From Actinomycetaceae bacterium (lineage in GTDB: Bacteria > Actinomycetota > Actinomycetes > Actinomycetales > Actinomycetaceae): a stretch of 64,000 nt of DNA. Shown here piece by piece: positions 48,125 to 58,072 of this stretch (its first letter is position 1; each line of letters starts with the position of its first letter). The notes below the pieces were generated by a model, which was not told the origin of the DNA, ran no database searches, and worked only from the letters and a program-made list of their open reading frames with translations. The position numbers were made by a program, and so were the translations under genes. The DNA is taken from positions 347,878 to 411,877 of the forward strand of contig JAQYTG010000018.1 in assembly GCA_028724905.1 (NCBI GenBank), in the 5' to 3' direction.

Positions 48125-48793
48125 GTGCATTTTGTAATTATGGGCTGTGGCCGAGTGGGATCCTCACTCGCCGTCAATCTTGTAGATCGCGGCCACTCGG
48201 TAGCAATTATTGACTCTGACGCCGACGCTTTTCGGCGCCTACCTGAAGATTTTCCAGGGCAGCAAGTCACTGGCATGGGATTCGACCGCGATGCCCTCAC
48301 TCAGGCAGGCATTGAGCAGGCGGCTGGATTTGCGGCGGTTTCTTCTGGTGACAACTCCAATATCATCGCCGCGCGCGTGGTGCGCGACACGTTCGGAGTG
48401 CGGAACGTCGTCACTCGAATTTACGATTCCTCTCGCGCAGGAGTGTACGAGCGCCTGGGTATCGCTACTGTGGCTACGGTGGCCTGGACGGCAGATCGGA
48501 TGATGCGTAAGCTCATTGCCCTTGGCGCGCACGTGCAATATGTGGATTCTGCTTTCAAGACGGCGCTCATAACTGCCGATCTCGATGCCTCGTGGTATGG
48601 CCACACCGTAGCAGATATTGAACACGCCACCAATGCCCGCGTAGCCTACATTGGGCGACAGGCTCAGCCGGTGATTCCCAGCGGATCTTTGATTGTGCAA
48701 GACGGCGATGAGATTCATCTGTGCACTGCTTCTGAGCGCGTGATGGCCGTTGGACGCATTCTGAGCAATCCGGTGAAGGAGGACAGCCTGTGA
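48125..48793 (+). CDS. TrkA-family potassium uptake regulator (first of pair)
   Basis: MHFVIMGCGRVGSSLAVNLVDRGHSVAIIDSDADAFRRL (GTG start). Confidence 0.93.
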   Translation: MHFVIMGCGRVGSSLAVNLVDRGHSVAIIDSDADAFRRLPEDFPGQQVTGMGFDRDALTQAGIEQAAGFAAVSSGDNSNIIAARVVRDTFGVRNVVTRIYDSSRAGVYERLGIATVATVAWTADRMMRKLIALGAHVQYVDSAFKTALITADLDASWYGHTVADIEHATNARVAYIGRQAQPVIPSGSLIVQDGDEIHLCTASERVMAVGRILSNPVKEDSL

Positions 48794-49536
48794 AAGTTAT
48801 GATTGCCGGAGCCGGATCGGTAGGTCGCTCTATCGCCAAAGAACTAACGGCGAGAGAACACGACGTGACTATCGTTGATTCCGATCCGCAAGCTATGCGG
48901 GTGGCGCGAGTGCCGCAGGCTAATTGGGTCTTGGCGGACGCCTGTGAACTATCCACCCTCACCGATATTGATCTTTCGACGTGCGACGTGGTGGTGGCTG
49001 CCACCGGAGACGACAAAGCGAATTTAGTGCTTTCGCTGCTAGCCAAGACGGAATTTGGGGTGCCACGTGTGGTAGCACGAGTGAATAACCCAGCTAATGA
49101 GTGGCTCTTTGATGAGCAGTGGGGCGTGGATTATCCCGTGAGCACTCCGCGCATGATGACCATGATTATTGAGGGCGCAGTCTCGTCTGGAGAACTCGTG
49201 CGCCGGCTGGATTTCTATGAATCAGGAGCGGGGCTCTATCAGGTGACGGTACCACGAGGAGCTGTGGCTGATGGTGCCACTATCGCTTCGTTGCTACTTC
49301 CTCAAGGGACGCTACTCACCACGGTACTGCGTGACGGCGTTCCCTTTGCCCCCGAGCAAGATCTCACCATTACAGCAGGCGACCAATTACTGTTTGTGGT
49401 GTCTCAAGAGAGCGAAGAAGATATTTCACTGGTGCAAGCGCTCGTCTCTCCGCCCGAGAAGCCCAACGGTACTGCACCTAGTAGCAACGCCAGCGACGAT
49501 GACTCTGATGACTCTGAGGGAACGTCACCCGCCTAA
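48790..49536 (+). CDS. TrkA-family potassium uptake regulator (second of pair)
   Basis: MKVMIAGAGSVGRSIAKELTAREHDVTIVDSD; RCK-C C-terminus. Confidence 0.93.
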   Translation: MKVMIAGAGSVGRSIAKELTAREHDVTIVDSDPQAMRVARVPQANWVLADACELSTLTDIDLSTCDVVVAATGDDKANLVLSLLAKTEFGVPRVVARVNNPANEWLFDEQWGVDYPVSTPRMMTMIIEGAVSSGELVRRLDFYESGAGLYQVTVPRGAVADGATIASLLLPQGTLLTTVLRDGVPFAPEQDLTITAGDQLLFVVSQESEEDISLVQALVSPPEKPNGTAPSSNASDDDSDDSEGTSPA

Positions 49537-49660
49537 GTCACCACCTGCCTAAAGCATAGCTTGCCCACATCACGCTCTCGCCGAGGCCTCCACCTTCCAC
49601 GGATTGCTCTAACGGCGTTGATATCTGCTGTAGCTAGCCGATATCACACCCTAGCCGAGA

Positions 49661-49770
49661 CTCTCCCTCTAGCTACGGCCTCCCTCTGCTGGAGACCTCC
49701 CTCTAGCTACGGTGACTGACTCTAGCTAAGACTTCCCCTCTAGCTGAAATGACCAACTCTAGCTACGGGA
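49661..49770. repeat. Degenerate repeats of CTCTAGCTACGG
   Basis: ctctagctacgg at 49667, 49701, 49757 plus variants ctctagctaag, ctctagctgaa. Confidence 0.85.
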
Positions 49771-49903
49771 GGGGGTTGGGCAGACGTTGCGCAATCAAGA
49801 CTTTTTAGCGTGAGCGGGCTTTGGCTCCCGTCAGCGGCGTGAGCGTGAGCGGGCGTTAGCGACGCTCACCCTATCAGCATGGCCACCCTCACGATCAGCG
49901 TGA

Positions 49904-50656
49904 TCAGCATTTGCCAACCGGACCGGTATGTGCCGGCAGATCGGCGCTTGTAGGCGAAACAGCATTTGCAACAGAGGCAGAGTTTGCAGCAGAAGCAGAG
50001 CTTGCGGGCGGCACGAGCATCCAACTAAACCATGCAGCCAGAGCAAACAGCGGCAGACCGAGAACCAGCTTTGCCACACCCAGGGCCTCCGTGAGCTGCG
50101 CATAATACAGTGGCAGTTGCACGGCAAGCCGGATGGCAAAGAGCCCCACCCAAATCCAGGTGATCCGATAGTAGCGAGCTCTCACATGGCTCAGCTCAGG
50201 TTCTGTACGCCAGCTCATGCCCTCAGAGCGGAAGAGTGCAATCGCAACCCCCAGCAGCGGCCAGCGTGCCAGAATCGACACACACAGCACAGCACCATAA
50301 GCCACATTCGTGAGGATTCCCCAAAGGAAAACATTAGCTGCTTCTCCGGTGCGCCAGGCTAGAAAAGCAGATACCCCCATAGCTAGCAGCCCTCCCAGCG
50401 CTGGAGTTATCGGCACTCTCTGCAGAGCGCGCACCAGGATAGCTAGCACCGCGAGCGCAAGGGCTATGAGCACGGCCATCATCGTGGCGTGAGTGATCAC
50501 GTAGATCACCAAAAACACCACCGTCGGGAGCACCGACTCCACAATTCCTCGCCAGCCACCCACAGCTTCGAGTGCATCAAAATCCTCACTGACCACTGTG
50601 GCAGCCAGCCCTCCGGCCTTATCGTTGTTTGCAAGCATATTATGTATGTCCTTCAA
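49904..50656 (-). CDS. DUF3159 family membrane protein
   Basis: VGGWRGIVESVLPTVVFLVIYVIT...; conserved actinobacterial neighbourhood. Confidence 0.88.
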   Translation of the reverse strand: MKDIHNMLANNDKAGGLAATVVSEDFDALEAVGGWRGIVESVLPTVVFLVIYVITHATMMAVLIALALAVLAILVRALQRVPITPALGGLLAMGVSAFLAWRTGEAANVFLWGILTNVAYGAVLCVSILARWPLLGVAIALFRSEGMSWRTEPELSHVRARYYRITWIWVGLFAIRLAVQLPLYYAQLTEALGVAKLVLGLPLFALAAWFSWMLVPPASSASAANSASVANAVSPTSADLPAHTGPVGKC

Positions 50657-50888
50657 TGGTATAGCGAGGGTTAAAGATCGTCGGCATACCGTGCGCCGTC
50701 ACCACATTGCCTTGGGCTTTCACCCACTGCCCAATCTCAAGTGCTTCCAAAGTAGTGCGCGACTGAAAGACCAATACTAGCAGCCCGTCATCGCGCTGGA
50801 TATTCACGCGCACCATCGGCACTTCTTCGGATCCAGGGTAGGTGATGGAGATAACCCTGCCCTCAACAGTGAGAAACCGAGAGCCCAT
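50640..50888 (-). CDS. OB-fold nucleic acid binding domain protein
   Basis: 82-aa OB-fold-like protein between DUF3159 and DUF3710 genes. Confidence 0.75.
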   Translation of the reverse strand: MGSRFLTVEGRVISITYPGSEEVPMVRVNIQRDDGLLVLVFQSRTTLEALEIGQWVKAQGNVVTAHGMPTIFNPRYTIEGHT

Positions 50889-51261
50889 ATTCTCTCCTCA
50901 CTCCTCCTGCATCATTCCTCATATTTGCGGTGCCACTATATCCGCTATACCCACTGTGTGCGTCGCATCCACCATATCGCAACGCCGCAACACTGCAGAT
51001 GCTGGAGCATCAGATCCGGCTACCTCCCCAGCAGGTAACGTCGTACATTCCAGTGGCATCCCAGCACATCGCCTCGTATCCGCTTGCACATCGCATTGAC
51101 CGCATCACATTGCGCACACCCCACAGGCCTCAGCCTACCCGCAGGTGTTCAGACTCAAATGCCAGCCTACACCTTACGGTACACACCGTTCTGTCAGCCC
51201 ACCCTGTAGGTTTTCAGACTTCAACGCCAGCTGACGCTCAGGCCACGACATTAGCCGACGC

Positions 51262-51948
51262 TCAGGCCGAGACGTCAGCAGGATTTTTCCCTGCCGGCAG
51301 GCGCAATGGAAGAAACTCCTGCGGTGGATGCGGCTCACTGCCACGATGCACCACGACGGCGCGAATGATCTCATACAGCGACTGCGCGAGTGCTGGATCT
51401 GTGGCGGCATCTCCGGTGATCGTGGCTTTGAGGAACCAGCGCGGCCCGTCAATGCCGACGAAAAGCTGCTTGACGAAACCTCCATCCTCGCCTGTGGAAA
51501 CTTGAGAGAGTAGCGCCGTACCAAAGGGACTCTCCACCTCTTCAGACATACCACCGGCATTCGCTAAGGCTTCGCGCAAATCTCGCCGCAGCGAATCCCA
51601 GATGCCATGCGAGCGCGGAGCAGCGTACGCCTGCAACTGCACCGCTCCCTGTGGCGTGATATAGAAAGCCGCCAGCACCCGATGAGTGACGTTATCAATG
51701 CCAAACTGCAAGAGCGCCGTCTGCGAGAGCGGAAGCCACAGAGAGCCGGCATCCACCAAATCACCAATGTCCCCATAGTCTCGGGAGTCAAAAGGCCCTG
51801 ACGGCGCTGCCCCATTCACGTCCGAAGCAGCGGTTCCGCCCACACCTTCCGGCACAGCGCTTTCTGGTGTAGCTTCTTCTGGCGGGGCGCTCAGCTCTGC
51901 CGCGGGGTCGGCGCCCGCTGCTGATGTATCTGCTCGCTTACTGAACAT
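51262..51948 (-). CDS. DUF3710 family protein
   Basis: FDSRDYGDIGDLVDAGSLWLPL...GIDGPRWFLKATITGDAATDP. Confidence 0.9.
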   Translation of the reverse strand: MFSKRADTSAAGADPAAELSAPPEEATPESAVPEGVGGTAASDVNGAAPSGPFDSRDYGDIGDLVDAGSLWLPLSQTALLQFGIDNVTHRVLAAFYITPQGAVQLQAYAAPRSHGIWDSLRRDLREALANAGGMSEEVESPFGTALLSQVSTGEDGGFVKQLFVGIDGPRWFLKATITGDAATDPALAQSLYEIIRAVVVHRGSEPHPPQEFLPLRLPAGKNPADVSA

Positions 51949-51950
51949 CG

Positions 51951-52250
51951 TCACGCCGCGCAATCTACGCACACCGGAAGACCATCCTCTTCATACGCCA
52001 GCTGAGAACGGTGGTGCACCAGGAAACACTGCGAGCAAGTAAATTCATCATCTTGGGCGGGGATCACGTCCACGGAGAGCTCCACGCTGGAAAGATCTGC
52101 TCCTGGTAGCATAAAATCTTCTGCCGCTTCCGTCTCGTCTTGATCGACAGAGCCAGAAGACTGATCTGATCGACGAGACTTCAATTCATCTAAAGAGTCC
52201 GTTTTCAGCTCTTCATCTTGTTCGCGGGGTGCATCATAATCAATGGCCAT
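51951..52250 (-). CDS. DUF4193 family protein
   Basis: MAIDYDAPR start, C-terminal zinc motif FTCSQCFLVHHRSQLA...VCVDCAA. Confidence 0.9.
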   Translation of the reverse strand: MAIDYDAPREQDEELKTDSLDELKSRRSDQSSGSVDQDETEAAEDFMLPGADLSSVELSVDVIPAQDDEFTCSQCFLVHHRSQLAYEEDGLPVCVDCAA

Positions 52251-52620
52251 GGGAGTTATCTTCCAATCGTTGTCGTCACGCGGGCGCATACCCTTGTTTC
52301 GCAGCCTTTCTACCAAAGCTATACGTTTTTGGCAAGAGGTGTTCATTATGCTGCAAATGAACACCGAATAACTGGCTTTACCTGACCATAAAACTGGCAT
52401 CATAAAACTGGTGTCGGCTGAGCGTCACACGAAGCAGCAGCATCCACAATCGAGCAACAGCTTCCTGGCCAGCAGCACGACCACCGGCCACGACAGCATC
52501 ACCACCCGCGAAACAACTCCGCACTTGATAAAATTGGTCTGACGAACGTTATCAACACGCCAGCGTGTAATTTCCCATAGCCTGCTTTGCATGGCACCCT
52601 TACTAATAAGGAGGAATGCG

Positions 52621-53985
52621 ATGATCGAGCTGGAACTTTTAGGGGTAGAGCCGAGCGGGGAGAAACTGACTCTCAACGACGAGCATGGCAACCGCTATTC
52701 GCTTGCCATCACCAACCAGCTGCGCGCCGCACTCCGCCAAGATGTGCCTCGCCCAAGCACCGATGCCAAACCGATGACTCCGCGTGACGTTCAAGCACTT
52801 TTCAGAGCGGGAAAATCCGTAGACGACGTCACCGAACTTTCAGCTCTGCCAGCTACTCAGCTCCTCGCTCTAGAGCGGCCGATACTGGCCGAACGGCTCT
52901 ACACGGCCAAACAGGCGCGCTCCTATCGCCAAGCGCACGAACTGGGCGGACTGACGATTGAAGAACTCGTCGTCTCACGGCTCCTCGATCGTGGCGTAGC
53001 GGCCGAGGGCATCACGTGGGATGCCTACCGCGAAGCAGGCGAGCCTTGGAATCTCACAGCTACCTATACCGTCAATGATTTACAGCACACAGCGCTGTGG
53101 CGTATCAACACCAAAGCTCAAGCTGTGACAGCGCTCAACGACGAAGCTGCATGGCTCACCGAAACCCAGGTGCCGGCTCCAGCCTCTCCTTGGAGAGCAC
53201 ACAACACTCCTCGGGTAGATCTACAGAGTTTGCGGGGGGCGCGCCGCCCTGGAAGTCTCAGTAATCCTGGACGTGACGAATCACCAATGACGCCAGTTGC
53301 GCACATCAGCTCGCCAGAGACGCCAGGACATCAGCAACCGCAGGAAGAAACACAACCATTTGGCATTTCCCCACTTTCCGCTCTCTCTGATGTGAAAGAA
53401 GCACAGCCTACCGCATACTCCCCCTCCGCTTCACTGCCCCCTGAGGGGGAAGACGCCGACGATATTGACATCGACTTGGTTCTCGCCTCGCTCGATTCGC
53501 AGCGTGGGAAATCCCGCCCGATGCCCGACGACGGTTTTTCAGACGATGACGACGAATGTGCCGACGCCTTGCACGATTCGGCTGGAGAAACTGACGCAGA
53601 TACTGATTCAGATAGCGGCGACAATTATCAGGGAGCGACAGTCCTGGCTTTCCCGCGCCAACAGCAGCTTGCCGTCATAGATGATGTGGATGGTGCCGAG
53701 CTACCATCAGCCGAGCCATTATCGACAGATCCGTCATCTCAGCCACCATCTCGGCAATTATCGGCCGATGCGTCGGCCAATTCAGAGAACGAGGATGGCG
53801 CTATTGGCTCTGCTGACGATTCCACAGAGCAACCCACCACCGGCACCACTGCCTCGAAGAAAGCCACCGGTACTGCGAAACAAACTTCCAAACAAACCTC
53901 GAAACAAAAACGGCGACGTGACCGCCCCACCATGCCCTCATGGGACGAGATCGTCTTCGGCTACGCTAAGAAAGACGACGAGTAG
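52621..53985 (+). CDS. sepH: Septation protein SepH
   Basis: MIELELLGVEPSGEKLTLNDEHGNRYSLAITNQLRAALRQD; PREVQALFRAGKSVDDV-type HTH region; variable acidic linker; basic C-terminus. Confidence 0.9.
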   Translation: MIELELLGVEPSGEKLTLNDEHGNRYSLAITNQLRAALRQDVPRPSTDAKPMTPRDVQALFRAGKSVDDVTELSALPATQLLALERPILAERLYTAKQARSYRQAHELGGLTIEELVVSRLLDRGVAAEGITWDAYREAGEPWNLTATYTVNDLQHTALWRINTKAQAVTALNDEAAWLTETQVPAPASPWRAHNTPRVDLQSLRGARRPGSLSNPGRDESPMTPVAHISSPETPGHQQPQEETQPFGISPLSALSDVKEAQPTAYSPSASLPPEGEDADDIDIDLVLASLDSQRGKSRPMPDDGFSDDDDECADALHDSAGETDADTDSDSGDNYQGATVLAFPRQQQLAVIDDVDGAELPSAEPLSTDPSSQPPSRQLSADASANSENEDGAIGSADDSTEQPTTGTTASKKATGTAKQTSKQTSKQKRRRDRPTMPSWDEIVFGYAKKDDE

Positions 53986-54164
53986 GTCTTTACGGGTAGG
54001 CTTTTGAAGGCAAAGTAGGCCTTTTAACAATGTAGGTTTTAACAATAGAGCGTGCTGCGTACCTGGCTCCCGATGGCGTCTCACACCACCGATAGCGTCT
54101 AACTCCTCGTCTCACACTACAATAGCGTCTCTCCCGTTGATGACGTCTCAGCAGTGGTGGCATC

Positions 54165-55331
54165 TCAGTTCAACGCTAAAATCCACGGAATATGCATTTC
54201 CTCTGGCGTGAGCGATCCATGTACTCCTTTGATAGCGAGCGCCCCCGATGAAAGTACCCGAGAATCCACAAACCCAGTGTGAGCCCGCGCAAAAATGACG
54301 ACATCTCCGAGGGCTTCAGCAGCTCGGCTCCCAAGCTCCCCGAGCAGACCGGTAGCTTGAATATCTGCGCGCGTGAGCACCCACGCCCGCTGCTCAAGCA
54401 CCTCCCGCCAACGCTGTGCCACTCCTTGCGGATTCGAGGTGTAAAGATGGAAAGCGCGCTCTTCCCCCGCTATGGCATCGACGTCTTGATCGAGATGCGG
54501 CTCGTGAGCCAGATCAATTTTTTCGCTATCTTCCACCATGCCGTGATCGCCAGTGAGCACAATAAGGGTATCGGGAGGCACTGCTTTTGCCAATCGCCCT
54601 ACTTCTGCATCCACCATCTCTAATTGCGCCAGCCATCGCGGCGAATTCACCCCATAGCGATGCCCCTGATGATCGAGATTCCCCCAGTAGAGGTACACCA
54701 GTTTTTTCCCTGCTCGCAGCTGTTCTAGAGCCATATCTACCCGTTCAGGAAAAGTTTTGGCATACACAGCTGGAGCTCCTCTCCACGCCGCTAACGTAAG
54801 CCCCGAATTGTGATATTTGGGATCTTCTACTAGTGCCACCTCCTGCGCCTGCTCTCCGAGCAATTCAAAAATCGTGGGTTTGCTTTGCCAGATCTGAGGC
54901 AGTACAGGAGAGTTTTTGAACGTGATGAGATCCGTGAGCTGACGCTGAGCACCAAGCCTCACCGAGTAGCTCACCATTCCGGTTTCGCCTGGGAGTCTGC
55001 CCGTAGCGAGCGAGGTGAGGGCGGCCGCCGTCGTACTTGGAGCCACCGTGGTTATGCCCTCCCACTGGTCAAAAGAGCGAATCGTCGGCGTGTGTCCGCT
55101 ACGCGCCCTGAGCTGGTGCAACCCCAGACCATCGACAAAGACGATACACACCCGAGTCGCCGTCGGCAGTCCCATGATTTTTCGTGCCTGCCCAGGAGGC
55201 ATCACCCCAGCATCGCTACCGATCTCAAACCCCACTGAGCCACAGGCGCCCAGCATTGCATGATGCAAGCCACGCTCACTAGGGAGTACTGCACCCTCAT
55301 ACAGGCACTGATCTACTGCTTGTGACGTCAC
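54165..55331 (-). CDS. Alkaline phosphatase family / nucleotide pyrophosphatase-like protein
   Basis: [45 protein letters not shown] motifs. Confidence 0.9.
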   Translation of the reverse strand: MTSQAVDQCLYEGAVLPSERGLHHAMLGACGSVGFEIGSDAGVMPPGQARKIMGLPTATRVCIVFVDGLGLHQLRARSGHTPTIRSFDQWEGITTVAPSTTAAALTSLATGRLPGETGMVSYSVRLGAQRQLTDLITFKNSPVLPQIWQSKPTIFELLGEQAQEVALVEDPKYHNSGLTLAAWRGAPAVYAKTFPERVDMALEQLRAGKKLVYLYWGNLDHQGHRYGVNSPRWLAQLEMVDAEVGRLAKAVPPDTLIVLTGDHGMVEDSEKIDLAHEPHLDQDVDAIAGEERAFHLYTSNPQGVAQRWREVLEQRAWVLTRADIQATGLLGELGSRAAEALGDVVIFARAHTGFVDSRVLSSGALAIKGVHGSLTPEEMHIPWILALN

Positions 55332-55385
55332 AATCTCATAGTACGTGTTGACCGTCGCTATCTCACACTGCGGCTTTTCTCACCT

Positions 55386-57872
55386 GTGCCATTCTCGCGT
55401 TTACTTCGAAAATTCGGCCATAATTGCGAGGTGACTAAAACAGCATCGAGTGCAGATTCCGCGCATGAACACGTGGTGAATATCGACGTCTCTCAAGAGA
55501 TGCGCACCAGCTTTCTCGAATACTCATACTCTGTGATCTACGCCCGAGCGCTTCCCGATGCTCGCGACGGACTTAAGCCAGTACAGCGCCGTATCCTGTT
55601 TCAAATGGATCAGATGGGGCTACGCCCTGATAAAGGTCACGTCAAGTCCTCGCGTGTGGTGGGTGACGTCATGGGACGACTCCACCCTCATGGCGATTCT
55701 GCCATCTACGACGCTATGGTGCGTCTCGCACAGCCTTTTACGATGCGTTTGCCGATGGTGGATGGGCACGGAAATTTCGGCTCTCTCGACGACGGCCCTG
55801 CAGCTCCCAGGTACACAGAAGTACGCCTCGCCCCCGCTGCTCTAGCTATGACGGAGAGTTTGGATGAAGACGTCGTCGATATGGTGCCAAACTACGACAA
55901 CACCCTCGAACAGCCCGAGGTGCTTCCAGCTGCCATTCCCAACTTACTCGTAAACGGTTCCAGCGGCATCGCCGTCGGTATGGCCACGAATATGCCGCCG
56001 CACAACCTCGGCGAAGTGATCGCCGGAGCTCGTCACCTCCTCGCCCATCCTGATGCTAGCTTGGAGGAGATTATCACCTATATTCCTGGCCCTGATCTAC
56101 CTGAGGGTGGAAAGATCGTTGGGCTAGATGGCGTTCACCAGGCATACAAAACCGGCCGCGGCATTTTCAAAACTCGCGCACTCGCCCACATCGAAAGTAT
56201 CTCCGCACGCAAAAAAGGCATTGTCTTCACGGAGCTCCCCTACATGGTCGGCCCTGAAAAGGTGATTGAAAAAATTAAAGAGGGTGTGCAGAATAAAAAG
56301 CTCCAAGGAATTTCTGGCGTGCAAAACCTCACGGATCGACACCACGGAATGCGGCTCGTAGTGGAGGTGAAGAATGCTTTTAACCCAGAAGCTGTACTCG
56401 CCGCGCTCTATCAGCACACCCCGCTGGAAGAGTCCTTCGGGATCAACAATGTGGCGCTCGTGGACGGGCAGCCGCGCACACTCGGACTGCTCGAATTGCT
56501 GCGTGTCTACGTTGATCACCGCATATCCGTCACCCGTAGGCGCAGCGCTTTCCGCTTGCGCAAAGCCCAAGATCGGCTACACCTGGTGGAGGGACTCCTC
56601 ACTGCGATTCTCGATATTGACGAAGTGATCTCCGTGATTCGTTCGTCAGACGATTCTGCCATCGCGCAGCGTCGCCTCATGGCCGGTTTCGACCTGAGCG
56701 AAGCGCAGGCGTCCTATATCTTGGAGCTGCGGCTGCGCCGCCTGACCAAGTTTTCCCAGATTGAGTTGGAATCAGAGCGCGATGAACTCCAATGCACGAT
56801 TAGCTATCTGATGGAGATTCTGGCTTCCGATGAGAAACTACGCGAACTAGTTAGCAGTGAAATGGGAGAAATTGCCAAGCGCTACGGCACTCCTCGACGC
56901 ACCACGCTATTGGCCAGCGAGGCGCTCCCCACCGCCGTCAGCGGCAAACCCCTCAGCATGAAAGTGCAAGATGACCCCTGTTGGGTACTGCTCTCCAGCA
57001 CCGGCCTCGTCGCCCGTATTGTGAGTGACGCCGAACTCCCCCACGGCGGCTCACGCACAGCTCACGACGCCATTCGTGCCGCTGTGCACACCACCAACAG
57101 GTCTGAGATCGGCGTGCTCACCACCTATGGCAACGTGTACCGGCTGCTGGCTCTCGACGTACCGGCGATACCACTCACGCAGTCTTCTCCAAGCCTCGCC
57201 GGAGGCGCCCGCGCAACGGATATGCTGACGCTGGAAAAGGGAGAGCATATCCTGACTTTGATTGAACTTAACGCCGATGCCCCCACACTGGTGCTCGCCA
57301 GTGCCCACGGCAAAATTAAACGGGTGCATTCGGCAGATATACCGGCAAAATCTCCCTTTGACGTGATGACTTTAGCCGAGGGAGATACGCTCATTGGCGC
57401 GGGCAGAGCTGCCGACGACGCCACGTTGGTACTCATCACCTCGAATGCTCAGCTGCTGCGCTTTCCCGCTGCCAGCGTGCGCCCACAAGGTCGAAGTGGC
57501 CAAGGGATCGCCGGCATCAACCTCACTGAGGACGCCCGCGTGATCGCACTCGGGATTGTGCCCGCGGACGAGCTAGATCAAACCACCGTCGTGACTCTCG
57601 CTTCCGCCTCTAGCTCACTCCCTGGCACCGCTGCCGGCTCTGTGAAAAGCACTCCGCTGCAGCTCTATCCCCCCAAAGGACGAGCGACCGGAGGGGTGCG
57701 TGCACAGCGCTTTCTACGCGGAGAAGATCAACTTCAATTGGCGTGGGTAGGGCCAGAGCCAGCGCACGCCGTGAGTTCCACAGGCACCCCGATTGAACTC
57801 CCGCCGAGCATCGACAAGCGCGACGCCTCCGGCACAAAGATGACCGCCGTCATCTCCAGTATCGGCTATTGA
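55386..57872 (+). CDS. DNA gyrase/topoisomerase IV subunit A (ParC-type paralog)
   Basis: [41 protein letters not shown] active-site Tyr; start codon uncertain (a GTG near 55431 is plausible). Confidence 0.93.
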   Translation: MPFSRLLRKFGHNCEVTKTASSADSAHEHVVNIDVSQEMRTSFLEYSYSVIYARALPDARDGLKPVQRRILFQMDQMGLRPDKGHVKSSRVVGDVMGRLHPHGDSAIYDAMVRLAQPFTMRLPMVDGHGNFGSLDDGPAAPRYTEVRLAPAALAMTESLDEDVVDMVPNYDNTLEQPEVLPAAIPNLLVNGSSGIAVGMATNMPPHNLGEVIAGARHLLAHPDASLEEIITYIPGPDLPEGGKIVGLDGVHQAYKTGRGIFKTRALAHIESISARKKGIVFTELPYMVGPEKVIEKIKEGVQNKKLQGISGVQNLTDRHHGMRLVVEVKNAFNPEAVLAALYQHTPLEESFGINNVALVDGQPRTLGLLELLRVYVDHRISVTRRRSAFRLRKAQDRLHLVEGLLTAILDIDEVISVIRSSDDSAIAQRRLMAGFDLSEAQASYILELRLRRLTKFSQIELESERDELQCTISYLMEILASDEKLRELVSSEMGEIAKRYGTPRRTTLLASEALPTAVSGKPLSMKVQDDPCWVLLSSTGLVARIVSDAELPHGGSRTAHDAIRAAVHTTNRSEIGVLTTYGNVYRLLALDVPAIPLTQSSPSLAGGARATDMLTLEKGEHILTLIELNADAPTLVLASAHGKIKRVHSADIPAKSPFDVMTLAEGDTLIGAGRAADDATLVLITSNAQLLRFPAASVRPQGRSGQGIAGINLTEDARVIALGIVPADELDQTTVVTLASASSSLPGTAAGSVKSTPLQLYPPKGRATGGVRAQRFLRGEDQLQLAWVGPEPAHAVSSTGTPIELPPSIDKRDASGTKMTAVISSIGY

Positions 57873-58072
57873 GGCTGCTCGCTGCGAACTACTCCTGGTG
57901 CTCACTGCTCCTATAGCTCCGCAACAGCTGCCCAGGCAGCGCCACCACGCTAGTGGAACCGCCACCTTGAGAGGTGATATCTACCTCGGCTGCATCGGAG
58001 CTAGCTACGCCGTAGCCAGCCGCGTTGAGAGTGGTGCACTACGCTGCAGGTACCACGTGAGCGGCACTTCTC

